This document shows positions 16,950 through 24,508 of a stretch of DNA of 36,882 nucleotides, piece after piece. A model generated the notes under the pieces. The model made no database searches. It worked only from the letters and a program-made list of their open reading frames with translations, and was not told where the DNA came from. How positions within the stretch are numbered: the stretch's first letter is position 1; every line of letters starts with the position of its first letter. A program made the translations under genes and the position numbers. Location: NCBI RefSeq assembly GCF_025060755.1, contig NZ_JANYUY010000072.1:1-36882 (forward strand). The letters run 5' to 3'. Source of the stretch: Paenibacillus doosanensis. GTDB taxonomy: Bacteria > Bacillota > Bacilli > Paenibacillales > NBRC-103111.

Positions 16950-17933
16950 ATGTTGAAATTAACTGCACGCCGGTTCGCTGCGGCCTTGCTGGTTGTTGTG
17001 CTGATGTTCCTATCCGCATGCGGAGGCGGCAGCAGCGCGGGGCCGTCCGCAGGATCGGAGGCGACGCCCGTCCCGGACAAGGAAGCGGCTACCCGCAGCT
17101 TCGATACGGTCAAGGGCAAGGTGCAAATTCCCGTCAAGCCCAAACGGATCGTGACGGACTATTACGGCGGCGAGCTGCTTGCGGTAGGAGCCAATGTGGT
17201 CGGAGTGGAGCCGACGACGTTCGATAATCCGTTTCTGAAGGACAAGCTGAAGGGGGCTGCCGATGTCGGCACACAGGTCAATCCGGAAAAAACGCTGGAG
17301 CTGGCCCCGGATTTGATCGTCGTGATGTACGATACCAATTACGAGGCGTTGTCCAAGATCGCCCCGACCTTATACCTGCCGTTCGGAACGGCCAAAAACA
17401 TCGAAGAGACCGTGAAGCTGTTCGGAGATATTGCAGGCGAGAAAGAAAAAGCGGAGAAGTTTATGGCCGATTTCAACCAAAAGGCCGCTCAAGGCCGCGA
17501 GAAGCTGAAGGGCGTAATCGACGAGAACGCGACCTTCGGATTGTACGAGCTGACGAATAAAGGCGATCTGTGGATTTTCGGAGATAATGCCGGACGCGGC
17601 GGGCAAGCCGTGTACAATGCGCTGAAGCTGAAAATGCCTTCGAAGACAAGCGGCAGCGCGGAACAGACGGTGCAGCTTTCGATGGAAGTGCTGCCGGATT
17701 ACGCCGCGGACTACATGTTCCTGACTTCTTACGATCCGGAGAATAAAGGCGAGGCGCTGAAGCAACTGCAGGACTCTTCCGTATGGAAGGGGCTCAAAGC
17801 TTACAAAAACAATACGATATTTTACAACGACTTCAACACGTTCTACCGGTACGATCCGATTGCGGTGATGGCGCAGATCGACCTGGTTGTCGATATGCTG
17901 ACGAAGCGGAGCGAAGAGAACAAGAAGAAATAG
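16950..17933 (+). CDS. Iron-siderophore ABC transporter substrate-binding lipoprotein
   Basis: Extracytoplasmic binding protein of the periplasmic-binding (PBP2, FhuD/FeuA-like) family, 327 residues. The signal peptide ends in lipobox LSAC (cysteine about residue 24). The typical opening of the mature fold, a KGKVQIPVKPKRIV segment followed by LLAVGANVVGV and LELAPDLIVV, is present, as is the C-terminal PIAVMAQIDLVVDML helix. The ATG at 16950 is preferred over 16932 because GAGGAGA lies between them. A Fur box precedes it. No permease or ATPase gene is adjacent, so it must share a transporter encoded elsewhere. Confidence 0.92.
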   Translation: MLKLTARRFAAALLVVVLMFLSACGGGSSAGPSAGSEATPVPDKEAATRSFDTVKGKVQIPVKPKRIVTDYYGGELLAVGANVVGVEPTTFDNPFLKDKLKGAADVGTQVNPEKTLELAPDLIVVMYDTNYEALSKIAPTLYLPFGTAKNIEETVKLFGDIAGEKEKAEKFMADFNQKAAQGREKLKGVIDENATFGLYELTNKGDLWIFGDNAGRGGQAVYNALKLKMPSKTSGSAEQTVQLSMEVLPDYAADYMFLTSYDPENKGEALKQLQDSSVWKGLKAYKNNTIFYNDFNTFYRYDPIAVMAQIDLVVDMLTKRSEENKKK

Positions 17934-17969
17934 CCTTTTTCCCGCGCGGCAGCCGGGAGTTCGAAGGGG

Positions 17970-18001
17970 CACCCGTTTTTCTCAAGAGGCGGGTGTTTTT
18001 T
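17970..18001 (+). terminator. Terminator after the siderophore-binding protein gene
   Basis: CACCCG (17970-17975) pairs with CGGGTG (17990-17995), followed by T6. Confidence 0.75.
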
Positions 18002-18145
18002 GCCGTATAGGAAGGTTTCAATTTTCGCTAAATACGCCTGCCCGGACGTCTTGGAAAAGACTTCGCGATAGGCAGTTTTCTCGCTTAAATCGGGACGAGG
18101 CCAGGGACTGAACGGGGCTTCATCGGATAGCGCCCAATTTCATGA

Positions 18146-18174
18146 TTGCAACTAGGGCAACGTCTTGGTATAAT
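18146..18174 (+). promoter_or_regulatory. Promoter of the S14 gene
   Basis: TTGCAA (18146-18151), a 17-base spacer and a perfect TATAAT (18169-18174) make a strong sigma-A promoter. Confidence 0.8.
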
Positions 18175-18176
18175 AA

Positions 18177-18191
18177 TTGTAAAAATTACGA
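18177..18191 (+). promoter_or_regulatory. Zur-type operator before the S14 gene
   Basis: TTGTAAAAATTACGA agrees with the Bacillus Zur core TCGTAATNATTACGA at 12 of 14 defined positions and lies on the predicted transcription start just downstream of the -10 box. Zur repression when zinc is sufficient is inferred, and fits a zinc-free S14 paralogue. Confidence 0.7.
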
Positions 18192-18210
18192 ATAGAGAAG
18201 GTTGATAGTC

Positions 18211-18480
18211 ATGGCTAAAAAATCGAAAGTCATCAAAGAACAGAAGAGGCAAGCCACCGTTGCCCGCTATGCGGAGCTCAGGAAGCAGCTTAAGGATAAT
18301 AAAGATTATGCGGGCCTGAGCAAGCTGCCCAGAGACGCCTCGCCGACAAGACTTCATCACCGCTGCGAGGTAACGGGAAGACCGCACGGTTATCTTCGCA
18401 AGTTCAAAGTTTCGCGTATCGTATTTCGTGAATTGGCTTATAAAGGTCAGATCCCGGGAGTCAAAAAGGCAAGCTGGTAA
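18211..18480 (+). CDS. rpsN: Zinc-independent ribosomal protein S14
   Basis: Small-subunit ribosomal protein of 89 residues that ends [12 protein letters not shown], as S14 does. It is the longer, zinc-free type: where zinc S14 has two CxxC pairs, this one has a single cysteine in [15 protein letters not shown]. In Bacillus subtilis the equivalent paralogue (yhzA/rpsN2) is induced by zinc starvation through Zur, replaces the zinc form and frees zinc. The promoter here carries a Zur-type site. The ATG at 18211 is preferred over 18202, giving the canonical MAKKS start. A zinc-type S14 is expected elsewhere in the genome. Confidence 0.95.
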   Translation: MAKKSKVIKEQKRQATVARYAELRKQLKDNKDYAGLSKLPRDASPTRLHHRCEVTGRPHGYLRKFKVSRIVFRELAYKGQIPGVKKASW

Positions 18481-18512
18481 AAGGATGTACGTGTTCTTGA
18501 GGTGAAGTTGGG

Positions 18513-18845
18513 ATGGATCGTTTTACGATTCGAAGGCTCGAAAACATTTTGGACGGATATATTGCATTGAAGGTGCCCCGAGATGTCCGATCTTCTGTCC
18601 GCTTGACATACCAATGGGATGAAAATCGGTTGACCTTGCGGGAGGAACGCCCGGATGATCACGGCCGAAAGTGGCTGGGCGCGGCTATCGTGCAATTTCG
18701 TCTGGAGCAAAGCATGTGGCATGTATATGCCAAAGACGGGGATAACGCTTGGCAAATCGCAGCATCGATTGCGCCTCATTCCGATTTCGAGCGGCAGCTG
18801 GAACAGGTTGAGCTCGATCGGGAGGGGATTTTCTGGATTTCGTAG
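18513..18845 (+). CDS. DUF3024 family protein
   Basis: Cytoplasmic protein of 110 residues with the hallmarks of DUF3024: an RRLENILDGYIALKVPRDVR helix, the RLTYQWDENRLTLREERP strand pair, a Trp-containing VAQFR-like segment (AAIVQFRLEQSMWHVYAKDG) and a terminal REGIFWIS. No biochemical function is known to me. It begins 32 bases after the S14 stop, so it may be read from the same Zur-controlled promoter. A hairpin at 18899 ends the unit. Confidence 0.8.
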   Translation: MDRFTIRRLENILDGYIALKVPRDVRSSVRLTYQWDENRLTLREERPDDHGRKWLGAAIVQFRLEQSMWHVYAKDGDNAWQIAASIAPHSDFERQLEQVELDREGIFWIS

Positions 18846-18898
18846 CCGCATCGAACGGGGGAAGGCCGTTTCATGCCGCTGTGAGGATTGGAGTGAGG

Positions 18899-18923
18899 GC
18901 CCGACGATAACGTCGGGCTTTCG
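18899..18923 (+). terminator. Terminator-like hairpin after the DUF3024 gene
   Basis: GCCCGACG (18899-18906), loop ATAA, CGTCGGGC (18911-18918), then TTTCG. The stem is perfect; the T-run is short. Confidence 0.7.
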
Positions 18924-18956
18924 TATTGCGGAATTTACTCGAAGGAGCTTGCATTC

Positions 18957-19448
18957 ATGAGCAAAAAGAACACTAACAGCCGTCTCCCCCGATCCAAGGG
19001 GATCGACATGGGTACTTTTTACGAGACCAAAGATTGTGCGAAAAAAGTAAAACGGATCGTCCTGCCGCCGGCCCATCGGCAAATCATCGAAGAATTTATT
19101 ACGATTTTTGGCATGAAGGATACATTCGAGCAATACGACGTGCCGATTCCCAACAAGATGATTTTGTTCGGCCCGCCCGGCACCGGGAAAACGCTGAGCG
19201 CGTTCTATATCGCGACGAGGCTGGAGCTTCCTTTGATTCTGGTCCGGCTGGACGCGATTATTCATAGTCATTTGGGGGAAACCGGCAGCAATATACGAAA
19301 AATATTCGATTACGCCAAAGGATCGCCGTGCGTACTGTTCCTGGATGAATTCGACGCCATCGCCAGAACGCGCGAGACCACCCCAAAATCGTTCGCGAGG
19401 GTTAAACCGCAATCGCCGCAAGGAGCAATGAATCGATTTTGCCGATAA
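18957..19448 (+). CDS. Truncated AAA-family ATPase
   Basis: N-terminal part of an AAA+ ATPase, 163 residues. Walker A GPPGTGKT (about 74-81) and Walker B VLFLDEFDAIA are intact. The sequence loses family resemblance straight after ARTRE and ends in an unrelated tail (about 25 residues). Sensor 1, the arginine finger and sensor 2 are absent, and no continuation is found in the other frames before the next gene. AAGGAG lies nine bases before the ATG. It is probably a 3'-deleted pseudogene, perhaps still able to bind ATP. Confidence 0.6.
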   Translation: MSKKNTNSRLPRSKGIDMGTFYETKDCAKKVKRIVLPPAHRQIIEEFITIFGMKDTFEQYDVPIPNKMILFGPPGTGKTLSAFYIATRLELPLILVRLDAIIHSHLGETGSNIRKIFDYAKGSPCVLFLDEFDAIARTRETTPKSFARVKPQSPQGAMNRFCR

Positions 19449-19485
19449 ACTAAGATCCCATAAGGGTACGGAGGATACTGAGAAT

Positions 19486-19506
19486 AAAGCGTAATAATTA
19501 CGTTAT
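19486..19506 (+). promoter_or_regulatory. Zur box before the flavoprotein/FeoB-like operon
   Basis: The core CGTAATAATTACG (19490-19502) is a perfect palindrome identical to the Bacillus Zur core. Over 21 bases it matches AAATCGTAATNATTACGATTT at 17 of 20 defined positions. It is 54-100 bases upstream of the possible start codons of the flavoprotein gene. No clear promoter boxes could be placed around it. Confidence 0.8.
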
Positions 19507-19555
19507 AAGCGGACGCCGGTTATGTTGATTACCATAATAAAGGATGGATGCACGG

Positions 19556-20725
19556 ATGACGAAAGCAGCGGGTGTCGTTGGAAAGAAGGGATCATTATTG
19601 AAATCCTATGATTGTCTGATTGTGGGGGGAGGCGCCGCGGGGATCGGGATGGGATGCGCGCTGCAAGAGCTGGGCGTCGAACGCTTCGGCATAGTCGAGA
19701 GGGGGGAGGTCGGCGCTTCCTTCCTTATGTGGCCGCAGGAAATGCGCATGATTACACCGTCCTTTACGAGCAATGCCTACGGGATGATGGATCTTAACGC
19801 GATCGCCCTGAAAACGTCCCCTGCGTATACGCTCGGCACGGAACATCCTTCCGGCGAAGATTATGCGCACTATTTGCAGGCCGTGGCGGAGTATAAAAAG
19901 CTGCCGATACACGCCGGCGTGGATGTCACCTCGGTTCAGCCGCTGCCGGAAGGCGGATTTGAGCTGCAAACATCGCATGGATCGATGCGCAGTCGATTCG
20001 TGATCTGGGCGGCCGGGGAGTTTCAGTATCCGCGGCTGGACGGATTTCCCGGAGCGGAATACGCTCTCCATAACAGCTTGATCGGCCAATGGCGGGAGGT
20101 GGAAGGCGAGGACATCGTCGTCATCGGCGGCTACGAAAGCGGCGCCGACGCGGCGATTCATTTGAGCCGGCTGGGCAAAAAGGTGACGCTGATCGACCGG
20201 AGCGGCCGTTGGACGGAAAAAGGCAGCAGCGACCCGAGCGTCGAGCTATCGCCGTACACGAAGGACCGCTTAAAGGAGACCGGGGACGGGACAATCGAGC
20301 TCATGTCCGGCTATGAAGTGCATTGGATTGAGCCGGCCGATGGCGGGGGATACCTGATTTACTGCGAGGACGCTTCCGGCGCCAGCCGGTTCGTGAAGAC
20401 GAGTCATCAGCCGATATTGGCTACAGGGTTCAAAGGGAGCCTGGAGATGATTCGGCATCTGTTCGAACAAGATGAAGACGATGTGACGATATTGAACGAA
20501 TACGACGAATCGACGAAGACGCCGGGATTATTCGTATCCGGACCGAGCGTTACGCACGGCAGCCTGCTGTTTTGCTTCATCTACAAATTCCGGCAGCGCT
20601 TCGGCGTGGTGGCGGAAGCGATCGGGCAGCGGCTCGGGCTGGACACGCAACCATTGGAGGAATACCGCAAGCAGGGCATGATGCTGACCGATCTGAGCTG
20701 CTGCGGGGAGGATTGCACATGCTGA
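19556..20725 (+). CDS. FAD/NAD(P)-dependent oxidoreductase with Cys-rich tail
   Basis: Two-dinucleotide-binding flavoprotein, about 389 residues. The FAD-binding motif is GGGAAG in DCLIVGGGAAGIGMG, the NAD(P) motif is GGYESGADAA in the middle of the protein, and PILATGFKG is the closing ATG motif. The fold resembles YpdA/CzcO/thioredoxin-reductase-like enzymes without a CxxC redox pair in the core. The last residues, LSCCGEDCTC, form a cysteine cluster able to bind metal or transfer electrons. Start is ATG 19556 (AAGGA eleven bases before) or TTG 19598 with GAAGGG seven bases before, which begins right at the fold. It overlaps the FeoB-like gene by seven bases and follows a Zur box. Confidence 0.82.
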   Translation: MTKAAGVVGKKGSLLKSYDCLIVGGGAAGIGMGCALQELGVERFGIVERGEVGASFLMWPQEMRMITPSFTSNAYGMMDLNAIALKTSPAYTLGTEHPSGEDYAHYLQAVAEYKKLPIHAGVDVTSVQPLPEGGFELQTSHGSMRSRFVIWAAGEFQYPRLDGFPGAEYALHNSLIGQWREVEGEDIVVIGGYESGADAAIHLSRLGKKVTLIDRSGRWTEKGSSDPSVELSPYTKDRLKETGDGTIELMSGYEVHWIEPADGGGYLIYCEDASGASRFVKTSHQPILATGFKGSLEMIRHLFEQDEDDVTILNEYDESTKTPGLFVSGPSVTHGSLLFCFIYKFRQRFGVVAEAIGQRLGLDTQPLEEYRKQGMMLTDLSCCGEDCTC

Positions 20726-22371
20726 CTAAAGCGCGGGAGCATCCGCATACGGCGGTGCTGATCGGGTTCGAATCCTCCGGCAAATCGGCGTTGTTTCGCG
20801 GGCTTACCGGGGAGGACACGGGGGAGGAGGCGAACTTTCGCGGTTCGACGATCCGGTCGCGCCGAGGGCATCTGACCGCCGAGCTGGATCTTGCCGATCT
20901 TCCCGGCCTTCGGGTCCAGGATGACAGCAGGACGACGCAGGAGGCCCTCGGGGCCGTCACCGATGCGGATATCGTCGTTCTTGTCGTGCGCGCTACGCAT
21001 GCCGCAGTGGAGCTGCCGCTGCTGCTGGAGGCCGTGAAGGCGGAGGGCAAACGGGCGGTGCTCGTCCTGACGTTTGCGGATAAAATGCCCGCCGATCTGA
21101 CGGAGGTAGCGCGGTATTACAGCGATTGGCTGGGCATTCCCGTCCGCATGGCGGATGCGCGCCGGCTGACGGAGGCGGGCAGAACGGAGCTGCTCATGTC
21201 GCTGGCGCTGGCCAAGCCGATTCGCCCTAAGGCGAAGGCATTGCTGAAGGCGGACTTTCCCGCTCTGCGCCCTCAATCCACCTGGTTCGAGCATCCCGTG
21301 TGGGGACGGCCCTTGTCGCTGGCGATGACGCTCTTGCTCTTCGCCGCACCGGTGCTGCTGGCCTATGTGCTGTCGGCATGGCTGCAGCCGATAGCGGATC
21401 GGAGCATTATCGATCCGATCCGGTCCTGGCTTGAAGGCGTTCCTCCGCTGCTGCGGCCCTTCTTCGTCGGCGATTACGGCATCGTCACGCTCGGCTTGTA
21501 CTCCTTCCTGTGGGCGTTCCCCGTCGTGCTGCTGCTTGGCGTCAGCGTAGCGCTGGCAGAGGAGAGCGGGATCAAGGATCGGATCACCGACTCGCTGGAC
21601 GGCTGGATGCGCCGGATTGGGCTAAGCGGCCGCGATCTGATTCCCGTCTTGTCCGGCTTCGGCTGCAACGTCGTGGCGGTATTCCAAAGCCGCGCCTGCA
21701 GCGCCTGCACCCGCAAATCCTGCGTATCGCTGATTGCGTTCGGTTCCGCCTGCAGCTACCAGATCGGTGCTTCCTTATCGGTGTTCGGATCGGCCGGCCA
21801 TCCATGGCTGTTTGTGCCGTATGTAGCCGTCGTCGGTTTGGTCGGGGCGCTGCATACGCGGTTATGGCATCGCGCATCGGGCTGGCTGGCTACTCCGGCG
21901 TACGAGACCCGGACCTTTCTGCAAAGGCCGGGAATACGCGCCGTAAGCTGGCGGGTGCGCACCGTGATTAAGCAGTTTATGTTTCAGGCTATGCCGATCT
22001 TTATCGCCATTTGCTTGATCGCCGCCATCCTGCAGCTGACTGGACTGCTGGAATGGCTGTCGAAAGCCGCAGGACCCGTGCTGCAATGGTTTCATTTACC
22101 GGCGGAGGCGGCAAGCGGCGTCATCTTTTCCATGTTACGTAAGGACGGATTGCTCGTTTTGAATTACGGCGAAGGGGGATTGCTGCAGTCGCTGGACGCG
22201 GGGCAGGTTTTCGTCCTGGTGTACCTGGCTTCGACGCTGACCGCCTGCCTGGTGACGCTGCGGACCGTGGGCAAGGAATTCGGCTGGTCATTTGCCGCCT
22301 CATTGGCCGGCAAACAAGCGCTGACGTCTCTCGTTTCCACAGGAATCATCCTGTTGGCGGTGGGCAGGTAA
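20719..22371 (+). CDS. FeoB-like metal transporter with degenerate G domain
   Basis: Polytopic membrane protein of 550 residues built like FeoB. The N-terminal G domain has G1 GFESSGKS (16-23) and G3 DLPG (60-63), but G4 reads TFAD (118-121) where FeoB has NxxD. The membrane part has two Gate (nucleoside-recognition) modules, with SGFGCNVVAVF corresponding to the FeoB SGFGCNVPAI motif and FGSACSY where FeoB has its second gate cysteine, plus an extra CSACTRKSC cluster. FeoB proteins are usually longer and iron-linked with FeoA; no FeoA is seen here. The ATG at 20719 overlaps the flavoprotein stop. Zur control suggests zinc as cargo, an inference. Confidence 0.85.
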   Translation: MLTKAREHPHTAVLIGFESSGKSALFRGLTGEDTGEEANFRGSTIRSRRGHLTAELDLADLPGLRVQDDSRTTQEALGAVTDADIVVLVVRATHAAVELPLLLEAVKAEGKRAVLVLTFADKMPADLTEVARYYSDWLGIPVRMADARRLTEAGRTELLMSLALAKPIRPKAKALLKADFPALRPQSTWFEHPVWGRPLSLAMTLLLFAAPVLLAYVLSAWLQPIADRSIIDPIRSWLEGVPPLLRPFFVGDYGIVTLGLYSFLWAFPVVLLLGVSVALAEESGIKDRITDSLDGWMRRIGLSGRDLIPVLSGFGCNVVAVFQSRACSACTRKSCVSLIAFGSACSYQIGASLSVFGSAGHPWLFVPYVAVVGLVGALHTRLWHRASGWLATPAYETRTFLQRPGIRAVSWRVRTVIKQFMFQAMPIFIAICLIAAILQLTGLLEWLSKAAGPVLQWFHLPAEAASGVIFSMLRKDGLLVLNYGEGGLLQSLDAGQVFVLVYLASTLTACLVTLRTVGKEFGWSFAASLAGKQALTSLVSTGIILLAVGR

Positions 22372-22449
22372 CGCGATCCCGCCATCCGGCCTGGGGAACG
22401 ACGGTTCATCGTCACGCTCATAACAATAGAAGCAAAGGAAATGATACCA

Positions 22450-23049
22450 TTGAAAACGGCTTATGTTATAGCAAGTGCCGGGCTTATGCTGCTTATGTTG
22501 GGAGGCTGCGGGCCAAGCGAGCCGTCCTCCGTATCGTCGGCGCCAACGCCGCCGGTTGCCGCTGTAACGGACCAAGCGGAGCAGGCTGCGAATACGGCAA
22601 GCGCCATCAATTGGACCGAGCCGTCCGGCGGTCCTTATCCGGCTTTGGCCAAGGGCGAAACCATCTGGCTCGACGTCTCGATCGGCGATCAAAAGGTCTA
22701 TGTCAAGGACGGGGATAAAGTATTATACACGATGGTGATGTCTTCCGGTCTGGACACATCGCCGGACAATACTTCGCCTCAAGGAACCTATTACATCGAA
22801 CCGGAAAGAGGCGATTGGTTCTACAGCAAGAAAGCGAAGGAAGGCGCCATGTACTGGGTTTCCTGGAAAAACCACGGCGAGTTTCTGTTTCACAGCGTCC
22901 CAATGGACGAAGAGCGGCATGTCATTGTCGATGAAGCCGACAAGCTGGGTCAGAAAGCGTCGCACGGATGCTTCCGGCTCTCCATCCCGGATGCGAAATG
23001 GATTTACGATCATGTGCCGAAGCAGACGAAGGTTGTCGTTCACTCGTAA
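22450..23049 (+). CDS. L,D-transpeptidase (YkuD family) lipoprotein
   Basis: Exported peptidoglycan-active enzyme, 199 residues. The lipobox LGGC follows a hydrophobic signal segment, then a linker and a YkuD domain. The catalytic motif is HSVP...SHGCFRL with nucleophile C174 and the upstream histidine in FLFHSV. The family forms 3-3 cross-links or attaches proteins to peptidoglycan. The TTG at 22450 is chosen because AAAGGAA (22434-22440) lies nine bases before it; the ATG at 22441 would leave no spacing. It stands alone, with its terminator at 23073. Confidence 0.9.
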   Translation: MKTAYVIASAGLMLLMLGGCGPSEPSSVSSAPTPPVAAVTDQAEQAANTASAINWTEPSGGPYPALAKGETIWLDVSIGDQKVYVKDGDKVLYTMVMSSGLDTSPDNTSPQGTYYIEPERGDWFYSKKAKEGAMYWVSWKNHGEFLFHSVPMDEERHVIVDEADKLGQKASHGCFRLSIPDAKWIYDHVPKQTKVVVHS

Positions 23050-23072
23050 GAAGGTCAACATGAATAGACAAG

Positions 23073-23101
23073 AAAACGGTCTGCGACAGGGCCGTTTTTT
23101 C
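23073..23101 (+). terminator. Terminator after the L,D-transpeptidase gene
   Basis: AAAACGGTCTG and CAGGGCCGTTTT pair around a three-base loop, followed by a T-run. Confidence 0.75.
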
Positions 23102-23481
23102 TTGGCTATCTTTCTCAGGCATCCCCATTTCTTATTCTCCGCTTCGCTATCCATTATGCATATCCTGCGAAAATAAACCTTACTTGACCGGTTATTCTCG
23201 TCGATTGCCGTTGTCGAGATGGGCATCCGCTTCGAAAGCGGATTCCGAGATTGGCGAGCAAATGATCGCGCGGTTGAAACGAGTCGTGAGCGGGAAAGGG
23301 CGGAGAACTGACTTTTACGAACACAAAAAGTTATTAAGAACATGGATATTTAAATGGCCGCCCCAAATGATCTGGTTGTTACGCTAACAAGATACGTTAG
23401 TGCAACTTCCGGCGTCTTTTTGCGTCTAAATTTGGCAGCGCGTTTATTTCATTATTTTTACAAATAAGGGGTATTTATAAA
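23102..23481. other. Intergenic region before the stalk-protein gene
   Basis: About 380 bases without a convincing gene. Short open frames exist on both strands but have no recognisable family. GTTG..CTAAC and GTTAG..CAAC (about 23371-23406) form an imperfect hairpin. AAGGGG at about 23467 is the ribosome binding site of the next gene. No sigma-A promoter was clear. Confidence 0.4.
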
Positions 23482-24414
23482 ATGAGAAAATATATAACAG
23501 GCTTCGCAGTTGGCGCCATTTTGGCCGGGACGACGGCGGTTTATGCGGATAATGCCATTAATGCGGTGCTATTCCCGGCGAAATATGAGGTGAACGGCAA
23601 AGCAATGCAGCTGCCTGATGGCTACTCGACCATCAATGTGGACGGTCATGCGTATGTCCCGATCCGTTTTGCCGCTGAAAGCTTGGGTGCCGTAGTTGCC
23701 TACGATCACGACAGCACGACGATCCAAGTCGACAACGACTTTCCCGTCACGAACATGAACAGCGGTATTCGCGCCGGCCATTTGCAGGTAACCAAAACAG
23801 CCGAAGGGGCTGCGGTCGAAGGCAAGCTGTTTGTCGGGCAGGACCACTGGGAAGCGATGGCGAACTCGCGAAAAAGCGGCATTGCTCCGGGAAGCGACGT
23901 TACGGTTACGGGAGATCTTTTATTCTATGACGATCAGGGCAAGCATATAGGCAAAGTGCCGATCCAAGCGGCGTTCGTCGCCAAGGGCGATCAGATTCGC
24001 GATTTCAAGGCGACGGCCGATCGCGACGTGACGGGCTATGCATTTGCTTTGCTGGCTAATGTAGGTCCGGTTCCGAGGGGGCTGCCGGTTCCGCCTACCG
24101 TCGATGTCTACGATTCGTCGAACAGACTGGGCATCGGCGATGTCCGGATGGCCGCGCAGGACGGTTTTACGAAAATACGCGGCTGGGTCAGCCTGAACCA
24201 AACGGGCAATTACCGATACGATGCCACGCTGACCTTCTATGATGCGGCAGGCAAGGCGCTTGGTACGGCGGAATTGAAGCAGACGGGCAGCGGCAGCGCC
24301 GAAAGCTTCACCGCAACGACATTCGAAATCGCAGGCAAGGGCGATTTTACCGACTACAAATCCGTATCGGTAACGGTAAATACGTTCGAACCGACTAGCG
24401 ATCCATTGAAATAA
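23482..24414 (+). CDS. Exported copper-amine-oxidase-N-type stalk domain protein
   Basis: Secreted protein of 310 residues. A signal peptide (about 1-22, ending VYA) is followed by a copper amine oxidase N-terminal-like (stalk) domain, about 30-85, with the typical YVPIRFAAESLGAVVAYDHD and TIQVD strands. Two similar beta-rich domains (about 95-190 and 195-305), each with a TLTFYD/LLFYDDQGK-like strand, follow. The stalk domain is a non-catalytic module common in Paenibacillus envelope proteins. No enzyme active site is visible. It is transcribed alone and ends at the hairpin at 24473. Confidence 0.8.
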   Translation: MRKYITGFAVGAILAGTTAVYADNAINAVLFPAKYEVNGKAMQLPDGYSTINVDGHAYVPIRFAAESLGAVVAYDHDSTTIQVDNDFPVTNMNSGIRAGHLQVTKTAEGAAVEGKLFVGQDHWEAMANSRKSGIAPGSDVTVTGDLLFYDDQGKHIGKVPIQAAFVAKGDQIRDFKATADRDVTGYAFALLANVGPVPRGLPVPPTVDVYDSSNRLGIGDVRMAAQDGFTKIRGWVSLNQTGNYRYDATLTFYDAAGKALGTAELKQTGSGSAESFTATTFEIAGKGDFTDYKSVSVTVNTFEPTSDPLK

Positions 24415-24472
24415 CGGCATCTGCCGCATCGTTAGGAGCAGGCCGTGCGCTTCGCCGTGTTTGGTCTGGTCG

Positions 24473-24508
24473 AGGCCGCTTCTCCTTAGTGAGGGGAGAC
24501 GGCCTTTC
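24473..24508 (+). terminator. Terminator after the stalk-protein gene
   Basis: GGCCGCTTCTCC pairs with GGGGAGACGGCC (one mismatch) around TTAGTGA, followed by TTTCT. It also overlaps the 3' end of the convergent MerR reading frame. Confidence 0.75.

Noticed and set aside
20572-20718. Upstream in-frame extension of the FeoB-like protein
   Set aside because: It would add 49 residues of unrelated sequence overlapping the flavoprotein. The ATG at 20719 overlaps the stop and begins just before the G domain.
23184-23387. 67-codon ORF in the intergenic gap
   Set aside because: TTG start without a ribosome binding site, no family resemblance, and an equally long antisense frame.
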